A DNA stretch of 64,000 nucleotides from JADLHS01 sp964594985 (lineage in GTDB: Bacteria > Verrucomicrobiota > Verrucomicrobiia > Limisphaerales > JADLHS01), in assembly GCA_964594985.1 (NCBI GenBank), contig CAZQNQ010000024.1, positions 1 to 64,000 on the forward strand. Reading direction: 5' to 3'. How positions within the stretch are numbered: the first letter of the stretch is position 1; the number at the start of each line of letters is the position of its first letter. Position numbers and translations under genes: made by a program. Of this stretch, positions 55,001 through 62,784 are shown in pieces. A model generated the notes under the pieces. It did not search any database and was not told the DNA's origin. It saw only the letters and a program-made list of their open reading frames with translations.

Positions 55001-58000
55001 GCTCAAAACCGGGAACGTGGCGTCCACGACGAGACTCAAACCGTTCGTCAGGGCCAAGGTGTAACCATTCGTGTCCTGCGCCCCGGAGATGAACACCTGG
55101 TTGAGACCGTCCATGCCGGTGCCCAGTGTGATGCCGGGCGTGACATAGGTGTCGTTGAGCAAGGCGGTGCTGGTCCAGTGACCGTTGGTCCCGACCACCG
55201 GCTGGCTTCCGCCGCCCAGGTTCGTCAGAGAAACCAACGGAGGCACATTCGTTTGCATCGAACGATCAAAGCGGAATGTGAGCAGCAAATTGGTGGTCGC
55301 CGGCACCGGGTTGGGATAGTTCGCCACCGTGCTGTTCAACTGCGGCACGATGTTCAACGTGTCATAAACCGCGACGTAATGGAGCGCGGGATGATCCGTG
55401 GTGGCAAAGGTTTTGTTAAAGCTCGGGCTGCTGGAAATCAGATTGTTGCTCAAGGCGAATCTCTGGAACGTATAAAGGTAGGGCGGACTCAGCACGGTTG
55501 GCGGGGCGCTGAAACTGGCGGTCTGGCCATTCGTAAAAATCCCCGCGCCGGTCACCGGGGCGATGCCCCCGGGCGATGTCGCCGTGGTGACAACGTGGGA
55601 CAGATTCGCTTCGACATAGTTGGCGACAATGAAGTGATTCGAGTAAATCACCGTGCTCAAGGTTGGGTTGGTGCCGATGACCACCCCGTTCTCCGTCCAG
55701 TTGGTGAACGCGTAACCGTAGCCGGCCTGCGCGGTCAAAACATTGGTGCTGGCAAAGAAATTAGTGCCCGCGCCACTCACTGTTCCCGCCGCCGGCGGGC
55801 TGTTGGAGGCGATGACGGTAAAGGCGGGCAGGGTGAAGTTGGCAACCAACTGACGGTTGCGTTGCGCCGGAAAAACATAGGTGCTGCTGGCGCTTTGGAA
55901 AACGCCGTTCTCCGTCCAACTGGAAAAATAATACGGCAAAGTGTTCGTGTTGGCCGCAGCGGTCACGATGACCGAACTGCCCTCCGCATATAACCCGTCG
56001 CCGCTGCTCGTGCCCGCGCCGGGGGGATGGACCGACGTGGCAATCGCATTCAAGACGCCGGTGTAAGGCGCCAAAACAAAGTTGATCGTCTGGTTGGCGT
56101 TGTTCACCACCGCGACCTGGTTCGTCACTGGATTGTAGCCCCGGGCGGGGAGGTTTTTCAGGCCGACGAACCATGTCCCGTTCGACACGGCCAGCGAATA
56201 ATTGCCGCCCGCATCAGTGGTGGTGCTCAGGAAGATGGTGTTGTTCGCATTGGTCGTGAACGCGAAGACCGTGAGGTTGGTCACCGGGCTGCTGGTCTGA
56301 TCCGTGACGTTGCCGACAATCTGGGCGGTGGTGGTCGCATTAGAAATGACCTGCAAGGAGACCCCGTTGGCGGCGTAAGCGACGCGCCAGCCCAGCCCAG
56401 TGCCCGCTGCCGGAAGATTCAGGGCCTGGAAGGAATTCGACAACGTGCCACAAGTGATGAGCGGGATGCTGTTGCCCGCAGTTGGCGTATAACCGTTCAG
56501 AAGGTTCGCGGTCAAAGTGCCGTCCAAGGCGAGATTGCCGTTCACAATCATCCGCGTCGCTCCACCCGGACCGGACAGCCCAAAGTTCAAAATTGCACCG
56601 CTTTGCACATAGTTGCCGCCAGCGTTGAAATTAATGGTGCCGGTCAAGAGACTCATGACGCCGGCGTTGTTCAGGATGATTGAAACCGTGGTCGTGCCTG
56701 CGGTGGTGGATTTTTGCAGCGTGCCGTGGTTGCGGAAGGAGGCACTCGTCCCCCCAAAATAAGAGGCCAGACTCTGGTCACACCGGATGTCCCACAACCC
56801 CCCGGTTAGATTTTCAATCACTCCCGCATACGTCGGCGTCCCGTTGTTCATCACATAGACCGTCCCGCCCGTCCACGTCACCAACCCAGCGTTGGTCAAT
56901 CCGTTCTGCACATACTTCGTCCCGCCTCCGCTCAATGTCAGCACCCCGTTGCTCGCTATGGTCACCGGCCCAAGCGCCGTCCCGCCACTCCAATTCACCA
57001 ATCCGCCGGCGGCGACATTCAGACTGCTGGTGATGTTGCCCCCGTTCCAGTTCAACACGCCATCATTGGTCACCAATAAGTTGCCGTTCAGGGTCGCCCC
57101 GGCCAGCGTCAGATTGGTAATCACACCACCCTGGAAGTTTGGCCCCAGCGTCACCACCCCGCCCGTCAGTTGCAGATTCGGGATCACGTCGCTCCCCAAC
57201 GTCAGCGTCCCCCCGCTAAACAAAAACGCCCCCGCTCCGCTCAACAACGGCGGCGTGCTATAGCTAAACGCCCCACCCGAAAAATTCACCACCGCCCCGG
57301 CCCCAGCCACATAGTTGCCCTCCACCGTCCCACCGTTGCTCAAGTTCAACGTCCCCTGCGACACCGTCACCAATCCCCCATTATGCAGCGGCACCGTCAC
57401 CGACGTCGTCCCCGCAGTGGTGGATTTTTGCAGCGTCCCTTGGTTGCGGAAGTAAGCGTTCGTCCCCCCAAAATACGCCGCCAGACTCTGATCGCACCGG
57501 ATGTCCCACAACCCCCCGGTCAGATTCTCAATCGCCCCAGCATACGTCGGCGTCCCGTTGTTCATCACATAGACCGTCCCACCCGTCCACGTCACCACAC
57601 CCGCGTTGGTCAATCCGTTCTGAATATACTTCGTCCCGCCTCCGCTCATCGTCAGCGCCGCGCCAGCCTCAATCATCACCGACCCAAGCGCCGTCCCCCC
57701 ACTCCATTCCACCAACCCGCCGGCGGCGACTTTCAGACTGCTGCTGATCGTGCCCCCGTTCCAGTTCAACACGCCATCGTTGGTCACCATTAAGTTGCCG
57801 TTCAGGGTCGCCCCGGCCAGCGTCAGATTGGTAATCACACCACCCTGGAAGTTTGGCCCCAGCGTCACCACCCCGCCCGTCAGTTGCAGATTCGGGATCA
57901 CGTCGCTCCCCAACGTCAGCGTCCCCCCGCTAAACAAAAACGCCCCCGCTCCGCTCAACAACGGCGGCGTGCTATAGCTAAACGCCCCACCCGAAAAATT

Positions 58001-61000
58001 CACCACCGCCCCGGCCCCAGCCACATAGTTGCCCTCCACCGTCCCGCCATTGCTCAAGTTCAACGTCCCCTGCTGCACCGTCACCAACCCCGCATTGTGC
58101 AGCGGCACCGTCACCGATGTCGTCCCCGCAGTGGTGGATTTTTGCAGCGTCCCTTGATTGCGGAAGTAAGCGTTCGTCCCCCCAAAATACGCCGCCAGAC
58201 TCTGGTCGCACCGGATGTCCCACAACCCCCCGGCTAGGTTCTCAATCACCCCCGCATACGTCGCCGTCCCGTTGTTCATCACATAGACCGTCCCACCAGT
58301 CCACGTCACCACACCCGCGTTGGTCAATCCGTTCTGCACATACTTCGTCCCGCCTCCGCTCACCGTCAGCACCCCGTTGCTCGCAATGCTCACCGGCCCA
58401 ACCACCGTCCCCCCACTCCAATTCACCAATCCGCCCGCCTGCACTTGCGAGTTCCCCGCCAAATTGCCCCCGCTCCAGTTCACCACCACGCCATTGGTGA
58501 TTTGCAGACCGCTGCTGATCGTCCCGCCGCTCCAGTTCAACACCGCGCCGCTCAACAACTCCAACCCTCCCGTCACGCCGTTCCCCAACGTCAAGATTCC
58601 CGCCACCACATAATTTCCATTCAATGTTCCGCCAAAATTCAGATTGGTAATCACACCACCTTGGAAGTTTGGCCCCAGCGTCACCACCCCGCCCGTCAGT
58701 TGCAGATTCGGGATCACGTCGCTCCCCAACGTCAGCGTCCCCCCGCTAAACAAAAACGCCCCCGCTCCGCTCAACAACGGCGGCGTGCTATAGCTAAACG
58801 CCCCACCCGAAAAATTCACCACCGCCCCGGCCCCAGCCACATAGTTGCCCTCCAGTGTCCCGCCGTTGCTCAGGTTCAACGTCCCCTGCAACACCGTCAC
58901 CAAACCCCCATTATGCAGCGGCACCGTCACCGATGTCGTCCCCGCAGCAGTGGACTTTTGCAGCGTGCCGTGGTTGCGGAAGTATGCGTTCGTCCCCCCA
59001 AAATACGCCGCCAGACTCTGGTCGCACCGGATGTCCCACAACCCTCCGGTCAGATTTTCAATCACCCCCGCATACGTCGCCGACCCGTTGTTCATCACAT
59101 ACACCGTCCCACCAGTCCACGTCACCAACCCAGCGTTAGTCAATCCGTTCTGCACATACTTCGTCCCCCCACCGTTCAGCGTCAACGCCGCGCCAGCCTC
59201 AATGGTCACCGGCCCAAGCGCCGTCCCCCCACTCCAATCCATCAACCCGCCCGCCTGCACTTGCGAGTTCCCCGCCAAATTGCCCCCGCTCCAGTGCACC
59301 ACCGCGCCATTGGTGATTTGCAGGCCGCTGCTGATCGTGCCCCCGCTCCAGTTCAATACCGCGCCGCTCAACAACTCCAACCCTCCCGTCACGCCGTTCC
59401 CCAACGTCAAAGTCCCCGCCACCACATAATTTCCATTCAACGTTCCGCCAAAATTCAGATTGGTGATCACACCACCCTGGAAGTTTGGCCCCAGCGTCAC
59501 CACCCCGCCCGTCAGTTGCAGATTCGGGATCACGTCGCTCCCCAACGTCAGCGTCCCCCCGCTAAACAAAAACGCCCCCGCTCCGCTCAACAACGGCGGC
59601 GTGCTATAGCTAAACGCCCCACCCGAAAAATTCACCACCGCCCCGGCCAACGCCACATAGTTGCCCTCCACCGTCCCGCCATTGCTCAAGTTCAACGTCC
59701 CCTGCGACACCGTCACCAACCCCCCATTATGCAGCGGCACCGTCACCGATGTCGTCCCCGCAGTGGTGGATTTTTGCAGCGTCCCTTGATTGCGGAAGTA
59801 AGCGTTCGTCCCCCCAAAATACGCCGCCAGACTCTGGTCACACCGGATGTCCCACAACCCTCCGGTCAGATTTTCAATCACCCCCGCATACGTCGGCGTC
59901 CCGTTGTTCATCACATAGACCGTCCCACCAGTCCACGTCACCAACCCAGCGTTGGTCAATCCATTCTGCACATACTTCGTCCCGCCTCCGCTCACCGTCA
60001 GCTCGCCGTTGCTCGCAATGCTCACCGGCCCAAGCGCCGTCCCCCCACTCCAATTCACCAATCCGCCGGCGGCGACATTCAGACTGCTGCTGATCGTGCC
60101 CCCGCTCCAGTTCAACACGGCGCCGTTGGTCACCAACAAGCTGCCCGATACCCCGCCGCCAGCGTTGAATGTCCCACTAAGCGTGTAGTTGCCGTTCAGG
60201 GTCGCCCCGGCCAGCGTCAGATTGGTAATCACACCACCCTGGAAGTTTGGCCCCAGCGTCACCACCCCGCCCGTCAGTTGCAGATTCGGGATCACGTCGC
60301 TCCCCAACGTCAGCGTCCCCCCGCTAAACAAAAACGCCCCCGCTCCGCTCAACAACGGCGGCGTGCTATAGCTAAACGCCCCACCCGAAAAATTCACCAC
60401 CGCCCCGGCCAACGCCACATAGTTGCCCTCCACCGTCCCACCGTTGTTCACGCTCAACGTCCCCTGCGACACCGTCACCAATCCCCCATTATGCAGCGGC
60501 ACCGTCACCGACGTCGTCCCCGCAGTGGTGGACTTTTGCAGCGTCCCTTGATTGCGGAAGTATGCGTTCGTCCCCCCAAAATACGCCGCCAGACTCTGGT
60601 CACACCGGATGTCCCACAACCCCCCGGCTAGGTTCTCAATCACCCCCGCATACGTCGCCGTCCCGTTGTTCATCACATAGACCGTCCCACCAGTCCACGT
60701 CACCACACCCGCGTTGGTCAATCCGTTCTGCACATACTTCGTCCCGCCTCCGCTCACCGTCAGCTCGCCGTTGGGCGCAATGGTCAGTCCATTACCGCTC
60801 AAAGTTCCGCTCGCCCAATTGAACTGGCCATTGTGGGTGACCGGGGCGGTCAGATTAATCGTGCCGTTGGTGAAGTTAATGTTGTCGTTGGTGGCGGGGA
60901 CGCCCGAGGGAATCCAGTTCGTCGGATTGAACCAATCGGAGTTGTTCGAGCCATTCCAAGTCTTGGTGGTTTGCCCTGAGGCGACGGTCGCAACCAACAC

Positions 61001-61048
61001 CAGAAAGATACAAACCAACCCGGAATGAAACGCTGCTTGGGATTTCAT
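46067..61048 (-). CDS. giant multidomain secreted protein, putative adhesin (4,993 residues)
   Basis: Start at the ATG of MKSQAAFHSG with signal peptide LVCIFLVLVATVASG; a longer upstream start is unlikely. About residues 30-1500: six near-identical repeats of a parallel-beta-helix type (each with GGGTKYVQNGLTNAG, GGLWDIRCDQSLAAYFGGTN, LHNGGLVTV, FSGGTLTLGSDVIPNLQLTG). Then: carboxypeptidase-regulatory-like (about 1570-1660), InlB-B-repeat-like WTENG units (about 1680-1830), FN3-like (about 2020-2090), a series of CARDB domains (about 2090-2480, DLLATNLNVTGDLVSGGNLT), Calx-beta domains (about 2480-2800), more CARDB, a Cys-rich Gly/Ala segment (about 3510-3720), Ig-like calcium-type repeats (about 4160-4560), a cadherin-like domain (DPDGDELTYSLGA), a cohesin-like domain and the tail MFFYRLEQEP. 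No membrane anchor or PEP-CTERM is seen. A surface fibre or adhesin is the natural reading; the secretion route is unknown. Confidence 0.9.
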   Translation of the reverse strand: MKSQAAFHSGLVCIFLVLVATVASGQTTKTWNGSNNSDWFNPTNWIPSGVPATNDNINFTNGTINLTAPVTHNGQFNWASGTLSGNGLTIAPNGELTVSGGGTKYVQNGLTNAGVVTWTGGTVYVMNNGTATYAGVIENLAGGLWDIRCDQSLAAYFGGTNAYFRNQGTLQKSTTAGTTSVTVPLHNGGLVTVSQGTLSVNNGGTVEGNYVALAGAVVNFSGGAFSYSTPPLLSGAGAFLFSGGTLTLGSDVIPNLQLTGGVVTLGPNFQGGVITNLTLAGATLNGNYTLSGTFNAGGGVSGSLLVTNGAVLNWSGGTISSSLNVAAGGLVNWSGGTALGPVSIASNGELTVSGGGTKYVQNGLTNAGLVTWTGGTVYVMNNGTPTYAGVIENLTGGLWDIRCDQSLAAYFGGTNAYFRNQGTLQKSTTAGTTSVTVPLHNGGLVTVSQGTLNLSNGGTVEGNYVALAGAVVNFSGGAFSYSTPPLLSGAGAFLFSGGTLTLGSDVIPNLQLTGGVVTLGPNFQGGVITNLNFGGTLNGNYVVAGTLTLGNGVTGGLELLSGAVLNWSGGTISSGLQITNGAVVHWSGGNLAGNSQVQAGGLMDWSGGTALGPVTIEAGAALTLNGGGTKYVQNGLTNAGLVTWTGGTVYVMNNGSATYAGVIENLTGGLWDIRCDQSLAAYFGGTNAYFRNHGTLQKSTAAGTTSVTVPLHNGGLVTVLQGTLNLSNGGTLEGNYVAGAGAVVNFSGGAFSYSTPPLLSGAGAFLFSGGTLTLGSDVIPNLQLTGGVVTLGPNFQGGVITNLNFGGTLNGNYVVAGILTLGNGVTGGLELLSGAVLNWSGGTISSGLQITNGVVVNWSGGNLAGNSQVQAGGLVNWSGGTVVGPVSIASNGVLTVSGGGTKYVQNGLTNAGVVTWTGGTVYVMNNGTATYAGVIENLAGGLWDIRCDQSLAAYFGGTNAYFRNQGTLQKSTTAGTTSVTVPLHNAGLVTVQQGTLNLSNGGTVEGNYVAGAGAVVNFSGGAFSYSTPPLLSGAGAFLFSGGTLTLGSDVIPNLQLTGGVVTLGPNFQGGVITNLTLAGATLNGNLMVTNDGVLNWNGGTISSSLKVAAGGLVEWSGGTALGSVMIEAGAALTMSGGGTKYIQNGLTNAGVVTWTGGTVYVMNNGTPTYAGAIENLTGGLWDIRCDQSLAAYFGGTNAYFRNQGTLQKSTTAGTTSVTVPLHNGGLVTVSQGTLNLSNGGTVEGNYVAGAGAVVNFSGGAFSYSTPPLLSGAGAFLFSGGTLTLGSDVIPNLQLTGGVVTLGPNFQGGVITNLTLAGATLNGNLLVTNDGVLNWNGGNITSSLNVAAGGLVNWSGGTALGPVTIASNGVLTLSGGGTKYVQNGLTNAGLVTWTGGTVYVMNNGTPTYAGVIENLTGGLWDIRCDQSLASYFGGTSASFRNHGTLQKSTTAGTTTVSIILNNAGVMSLLTGTINFNAGGNYVQSGAILNFGLSGPGGATRMIVNGNLALDGTLTANLLNGYTPTAGNSIPLITCGTLSNSFQALNLPAAGTGLGWRVAYAANGVSLQVISNATTTAQIVGNVTDQTSSPVTNLTVFAFTTNANNTIFLSTTTDAGGNYSLAVSNGTWFVGLKNLPARGYNPVTNQVAVVNNANQTINFVLAPYTGVLNAIATSVHPPGAGTSSGDGLYAEGSSVIVTAAANTNTLPYYFSSWTENGVFQSASSTYVFPAQRNRQLVANFTLPAFTVIASNSPPAAGTVSGAGTNFFASTNVLTAQAGYGYAFTNWTENGVVIGTNPTLSTVIYSNHFIVANYVEANLSHVVTTATSPGGIAPVTGAGIFTNGQTASFSAPPTVLSPPYLYTFQRFALSNNLISSSPSFNKTFATTDHPALHYVAVYDTLNIVPQLNSTVANYPNPVPATTNLLLTFRFDRSMQTNVPPLVSLTNLGGGSQPVVGTNGHWTSTALLNDTYVTPGITLGTGMDGLNQVFISGAQDTNGYTLALTNGLSLVVDATFPVLSNVSATPLVVTAAVTWNSDEPTAGSVEYGLTTAYGATSYGGSSVTNHNITLYNLTAATTYHYRVRSADVAGNTTVSADATFTTLAAPDLLATNLNVTGDLVSGGNLTISWADTNAGPAATYAYWYDQIIVSNLTTGAQLLNTVLYYNPTVSGPIAAGAAQVRSVNFTLPNGSAGVGNLQITVIADVYNNQYEFNAGGTAENNNRATANVASVLAAYPDLQITGLTVTNAAIQSGGVVGLTWLDSNAGAGAVSNAFSDRVIVVNVTNNQTLVNTLLPYSDGVAGGGSVARQFAFTLPDGPAGAGELLITVVADAQNTIYEFNLGGTGESNNTNAIPAVAALAPYPDLIVTNVITPLTAIAGQTIQLIWSDLNQGSAPATNAWFDQVFLTSSNGIGGGQLLATFSVTNGLTAGQSLTLTQNVTLPPFVSGTNWLIVKANVAAAFYEGSLTNNAAIATNATVLDSSLQLTLSPNTISESAGSNSVLLSISRNGVLTAPLTVNLSSTLTNVYLPASVVIPAGVSSTNLYLSIADNNFSGDTVVGQVIASASGFAAPFANLTITDNDVAALTLSLSVGEIAEDAGTNAVAGLITRNTSLANPLVVSLASDRPDVLLAPASVTIPAGNAAAIFQLTPVPDGLLASARRARVTATASGFSSVSTAVDVLNTDTVQLSLALADSVVSEGAGNNATLGTVTRGVVTPLAQKVQLTRVGSPLVSVPNQVTIPANTASVNFNVGVATDGLVTGAQQAFIVANPLNQSNVPETIGEAEVQLQVLDTNGPSLNLQLAAPVISKGSNTLATLTRNTPATNILTVALSAAPTNVISFPPTVDFALGQTSVTFTVTGVLDGLQTGNRDTTLTAAAAGFNSAARSLTVSDIYLPDLVPAFVSMPTNAYTEQQITVTWQVTNLGLGATTNQNWFDYVYLATDGLGGGQALFAAKPRVQALAVGESYTNSASFYLSALPGNFWIIVEANGNRTLTELKTSNNSVFSGVPLVANAAYRAELLNANPTLAASGTPVVLQGRTFNPTNNAPMPNRSATVRVLVNETRRVFPVNSDASGNFSYTFQPLANEAGDYTATADHPSLTDPAAQVAFTLLGLAADPANISLQLLPNAPVSGTLLLTNLSSHALSGLAFTTPDLGTNLTAQFTFTNTTLPPNGVIGVDYTLESPLTRAAQMNFPATVTSTEGATRAVGMYIKLVPTLAQLVATPAYLQRGMVRGEQTVVSFTIANTGGTASGDLTVQIPSLPWLSYGSTTNIPSLPAGSNTVVTLLLNPAADLTLGLYNGNIAVFNQNVGVTIPYQFRAVSSGIGDLIVNVTDDYTYYVAGEPKVTNATVVLRDPFTGSIVAQTNSGPTGVAQFSDLTEGSYTVDVAADKHNQFRGTATIAAGTTNTLEAFLPRQLVTYQWSVVPTEIEDKYKIVLESVFETEVPVPNVVIEEPQVMVVVAEGKISQFEMKLTNHGLIAAEDVAVDAPYHPTYLITPLVQNVGRIPAKSSVTIPVTVQFRSTASGGAIAAARGAGDGPLAADGGGCSLEDINACLPKIPLRARYSYPCGGNNVSQSRSLDLSVICAGLDAQECYENLAELLASGNLLSVGCNAINAFLACAGANLTPCQQAAISTACGAALGGIAGAAGAGAGGALECLCSHLDDIPFPSFGGGSSPPPPTGGGLLPIFPTGGYYAAGNPVVTYIYIPGGNCGGASAAPTAAASVSSSGYNPASALRLAAPAKANASSGVCARVRLRINQEVVMTRSAFVGTLEIENGGLSSITGVQVTLDFRDGGGTNAATKFVTEGPVLSSLTAVNGSGELAGGATGAAVYTFIPTSEAAPDRPYTYQIGGTLRYIDDGQEVVVPLLSAPITVYPEAKLDLVYFQQRDVYGDDPFTLPVEPSEPYTLGLIVKNIGAGDAKNFEITSGQPQIIENEKGLLIDFSIIGTRVGSNAISPSLTAKLGSITAGAAKVVTWDLISSLQGKFISFEASFEHVDGLGHTNLSLINSIETHELTHAVRANRVTDDGIVDFLVNDFADPQNLPDLLYLNTGAIEPVNVVTNGSFDGPAGPGHLQVQLTTTVSDGWNYFRLPDPGPGYLLASVVRSDGKPLALTNNAWTTDRTFPSSSPGAIKENLVHLFDWAGPGQYTLTYRSTNTATPSIVQFVPVTPFTQTGAVATATIIFSEQMNLATFNYTALSLRLNGGTNLITAASGVTVAAAGGNSYTINGLAGLTGVDGNYTLTVNGEDLFDVWGNNVGDVSASISWAKGNAAPVVESITTISPNPRNTPVASLLVTFSKAINPASFTLDDIALTLDGGSDLIGAGVTITTADNTTFAVSGLGGLTGAEGGYIFTVNAASVSDGVGTTGQGSQAVAWAMITSAPHITALPPVNTNPRNIVVQNLDVTFSHPINPATFNFADLTLTRNGGPNLIGSNVIVTALSPTDYRISEISWVQGSAGAYVFTVNAAGVQDLAGNAGVGSTNISWQMVLDTPPTPTNLVITPDLGISASDGLTSTNLVTLLGSVAGTNLTVRVYDESTATDLGLASMNGTNFSAALLFAASGTHRLKVTAIDGAGNVSAAAYKQVVWDQVRPSASIGQVLTPIYAGINSVTITFTEGINPATISSANFVLTRDGTNALTPSFSLVTSNIAQLNGLSALTEDLGTYQVTANLNGVADYAGNTATNVLTMTWLRDTLNQPPILTPITNMVVTPDGGIVYRVEAFDPDGDELTYSLGADTPTNAIIVATNGLFRWRPTRANASTTRDFTVVVTDNGNPPMSTSNTFAVTVLDYLDVTLGHTNLLGGETATLPVVISSSEGVSNVQFRVAVPFGVLTNWTLVSESAQLATATLLTEASAFTINLETVPGQLIQGTQQVSRLEFTATTNSLSQFLPLQVADLAGLKPGGITYSNNVAGGGRVVVVQEYPLLEGFVLANQTRQLVIYGRPGTNYQLHVATNVIPPINWQPVTSFNQTNVLVRWPLGQDSGMFFYRLEQEP
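56690..60790 (-). repeat. six tandem near-identical coding repeats of the giant gene
   Basis: Counting from one marker (CAATCCRTTCTG on the plus strand) the copies stand at 56897, 57611, 58325, 59141, 59957 and 60719. The spacings are 714, 714, 816, 816 and 762 bases, all multiples of three. Long blocks between copies are identical at the DNA level. The longer units carry extra ISSGLQITNG / NLAGNSQVQAGG-type segments. This will be prone to slippage, gene conversion and misassembly. Confidence 0.92.
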
Positions 61049-61357
61049 ACACGACAGATAGATAGAGTTAGGAGCCGATTTGAGATCGCCTGACAGTGAC
61101 CATCGCACCAGTGGGAACCTTCGCCGGGGTCACTGGTGATGTTAAACGTAATGATTTCTAACAGGAGCAAACTCAGATTGCACTCATTTTCCCAAAAAAT
61201 TACCGGGCGACAGTGTTTTAAGCTTTTATCCTGTTAAGACTTCCGCTGCCAGTCGAGTCAGGGCTAAACATCACACCCCGCAACGCCTCCCAGCCGCCGC
61301 GATAGCAATGCCAACACGGCGACGGGCGGAGTGAACTCTATTCTCCTCCAGTCGCCG
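61049..61357 (-). promoter_or_regulatory. 5' region of the giant gene
   Basis: 309 bases between the AspC-type gene and the giant gene, upstream of the latter. CACCAGTG (61106-61113) pairs with CACTGGTG (61131-61138), and the flanking ACAGTGACCATCG also has partial complements, so a structured leader is possible. A/T-rich stretches at 61141-61230 could hold the promoter. No known riboswitch class was recognised. Confidence 0.35.
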
Positions 61358-62533
61358 TCAGCGACTGAAACCTTTGCAAAAGTTCTCGATGCGGGCCAGC
61401 CCCTTCTCGATGTTCGCCATGCTGGTCGCATAACTGAGCCGGATGTAGTCATCCGCGCCGAACGCGATACCCGGGACAGCGGCGACTTTTTCCTGCTCCA
61501 GCAACTTCGCACAGAAGTCGGCGGACTTGAGACCGGTCTTGGAAATGTTGGGGAACAGATAGAACGCGCCCTTGGCATTCACGCAGGTGATGCCAGGGAT
61601 GGAATTCAGCTTCTGCCATGCAAAGGTACGACGCTTGGCAAACTCCGCCAGCCACTTGGGCAAATGATCTTGCGGGCCGTTCAACGCGGCAACCGCACCC
61701 TTTTGGGCGAAGCTGGTCGGGTTGCTCGTGCTGTGGCTTTGCACGGCATCAATGGCTTTGGCAATCGGCTCGGGCGCGGCACACCAACCCAAACGCCAGC
61801 CCGTCATACTCCACGCCTTTGCGAAACCGTGAACGATGATCGTGTGGTCATAATGCGCCTGCGAGAAACTCGCCACGCTCTTGACGGTCGCACCATCATA
61901 AAGCAGGTGCTCGTAAATCTCGTCGCTCATGATGAGCACGCCCTTTTCGACGCAAATGTCGCCGAGAGCTTTGATCTCGTCCGGCGTGTAAACCGAGCCG
62001 GTTGGATTACTCGGCGAGTTCAACACGAACAACCGGGTGCGCGGCGTGATGGCAGCGCGAAGCTGTTCGGGCGTGACTTTGAATTCCGTTTTGTCGGTCG
62101 TCTCAAGGATGACCGGCTTCGCGCCCGCAAGCTTCACCATCTCGGGATAGCTCAACCAATACGGCGCGGGGATGATGACTTCGTCGCCTTCCTGACACGT
62201 CGCGAGGATGACATTGTAACAGGAATGTTTGCCGCCGCACGAAACGATGATCTGGCTCGGCTTGTAAGTGAGACCGTTCTCGCGTTTGTGTTTGTCCGCG
62301 ATGGCCTGGCGCAATTCGGGAATGCCCGCCGCCGGAGTGTATTTGGTGAAACCATCGGCAAGCGCCTTGGCGCAGGCGTCCTTGATGTGCTGCGGCGTGT
62401 CGAAGTCAGGTTCACCCGCGCCAAAGCCGACGACATCCTCGCCCGCAGCCTTCATGGCCTTGGCCTTGGAATCAATGACGAGTGTGAGCGAGGGCGACAA
62501 CGACGCGGCGCGTTGCGAAATGCGATAATTCAT
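61358..62533 (-). CDS. aspC: class I/II pyridoxal-phosphate aminotransferase (aspartate aminotransferase type)
   Basis: 391 residues. Standard fold-type I aminotransferase landmarks: VVGFGAGEPDFDTPQHIKDA, FTKYTPAAGIPELRQAIADK, IPAPYWLSYPEMVKLAGA, VLNSPSNPTGSVY, MSDEIYEHLLYDG, the PLP-lysine region HGFAKAWSMTGWRLGW, and YIRLSYATS with the substrate-binding Arg. It belongs to the subgroup that includes thermophilic and Bacillus aspartate aminotransferases and transfers amino groups between aspartate/glutamate and oxo acids. It follows a palindromic repeat and stands as a single gene. Confidence 0.93.
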   Translation of the reverse strand: MNYRISQRAASLSPSLTLVIDSKAKAMKAAGEDVVGFGAGEPDFDTPQHIKDACAKALADGFTKYTPAAGIPELRQAIADKHKRENGLTYKPSQIIVSCGGKHSCYNVILATCQEGDEVIIPAPYWLSYPEMVKLAGAKPVILETTDKTEFKVTPEQLRAAITPRTRLFVLNSPSNPTGSVYTPDEIKALGDICVEKGVLIMSDEIYEHLLYDGATVKSVASFSQAHYDHTIIVHGFAKAWSMTGWRLGWCAAPEPIAKAIDAVQSHSTSNPTSFAQKGAVAALNGPQDHLPKWLAEFAKRRTFAWQKLNSIPGITCVNAKGAFYLFPNISKTGLKSADFCAKLLEQEKVAAVPGIAFGADDYIRLSYATSMANIEKGLARIENFCKGFSR

Positions 62534-62673
62534 AAAGCGGCGGAAAGGATTGGAAAGTGCGGCGGCTTGCGCAAGTCAAACTCTGAGCCAATCGCTCGAC
62601 ATCAAGAATGTGAATCTCCTTCGTTAGCCGCTCTGGCAACAGGATCAAATCGCGTCGAAGTAATTTCAAAATT

Positions 62674-62747
62674 CGTAGCCGCCGAGGTAACGAGGCGGAA
62701 AGCTTCGTTGGTGTTGGGTTTTCCGCCTCCTTACGTCGTCGGCTACG
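62674..62747. repeat. imperfect inverted repeat
   Basis: CGTAGCCGCCGAGGTAACGAGGCGGAAA-type left arm (62674-62701) and its near-complement (62720-62747) with an 18-base spacer; about 24 of 28 positions pair. It lies in the 251-base gap between the XRE gene and the aminotransferase gene, which holds no other gene I can support. Confidence 0.75.
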
Positions 62748-62784
62748 CGCCAAATGGAATGTTGAAACCAGTTCCAGCGAAAAG

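Noticed and set aside
50504..60631. Several long plus-strand open frames (up to 728 codons) opposite the giant gene
   Set aside because: Their translations are Arg/His/Pro-rich, repeat with the sense strand and have no signal or domain; they arise from codon bias of the repetitive GC-rich minus-strand gene.
56690..60790. Regular repeats that could be taken for a CRISPR-like array
   Set aside because: Units are 714-816 bases, coding and contiguous; there are no short repeats with unique spacers and no cas genes.
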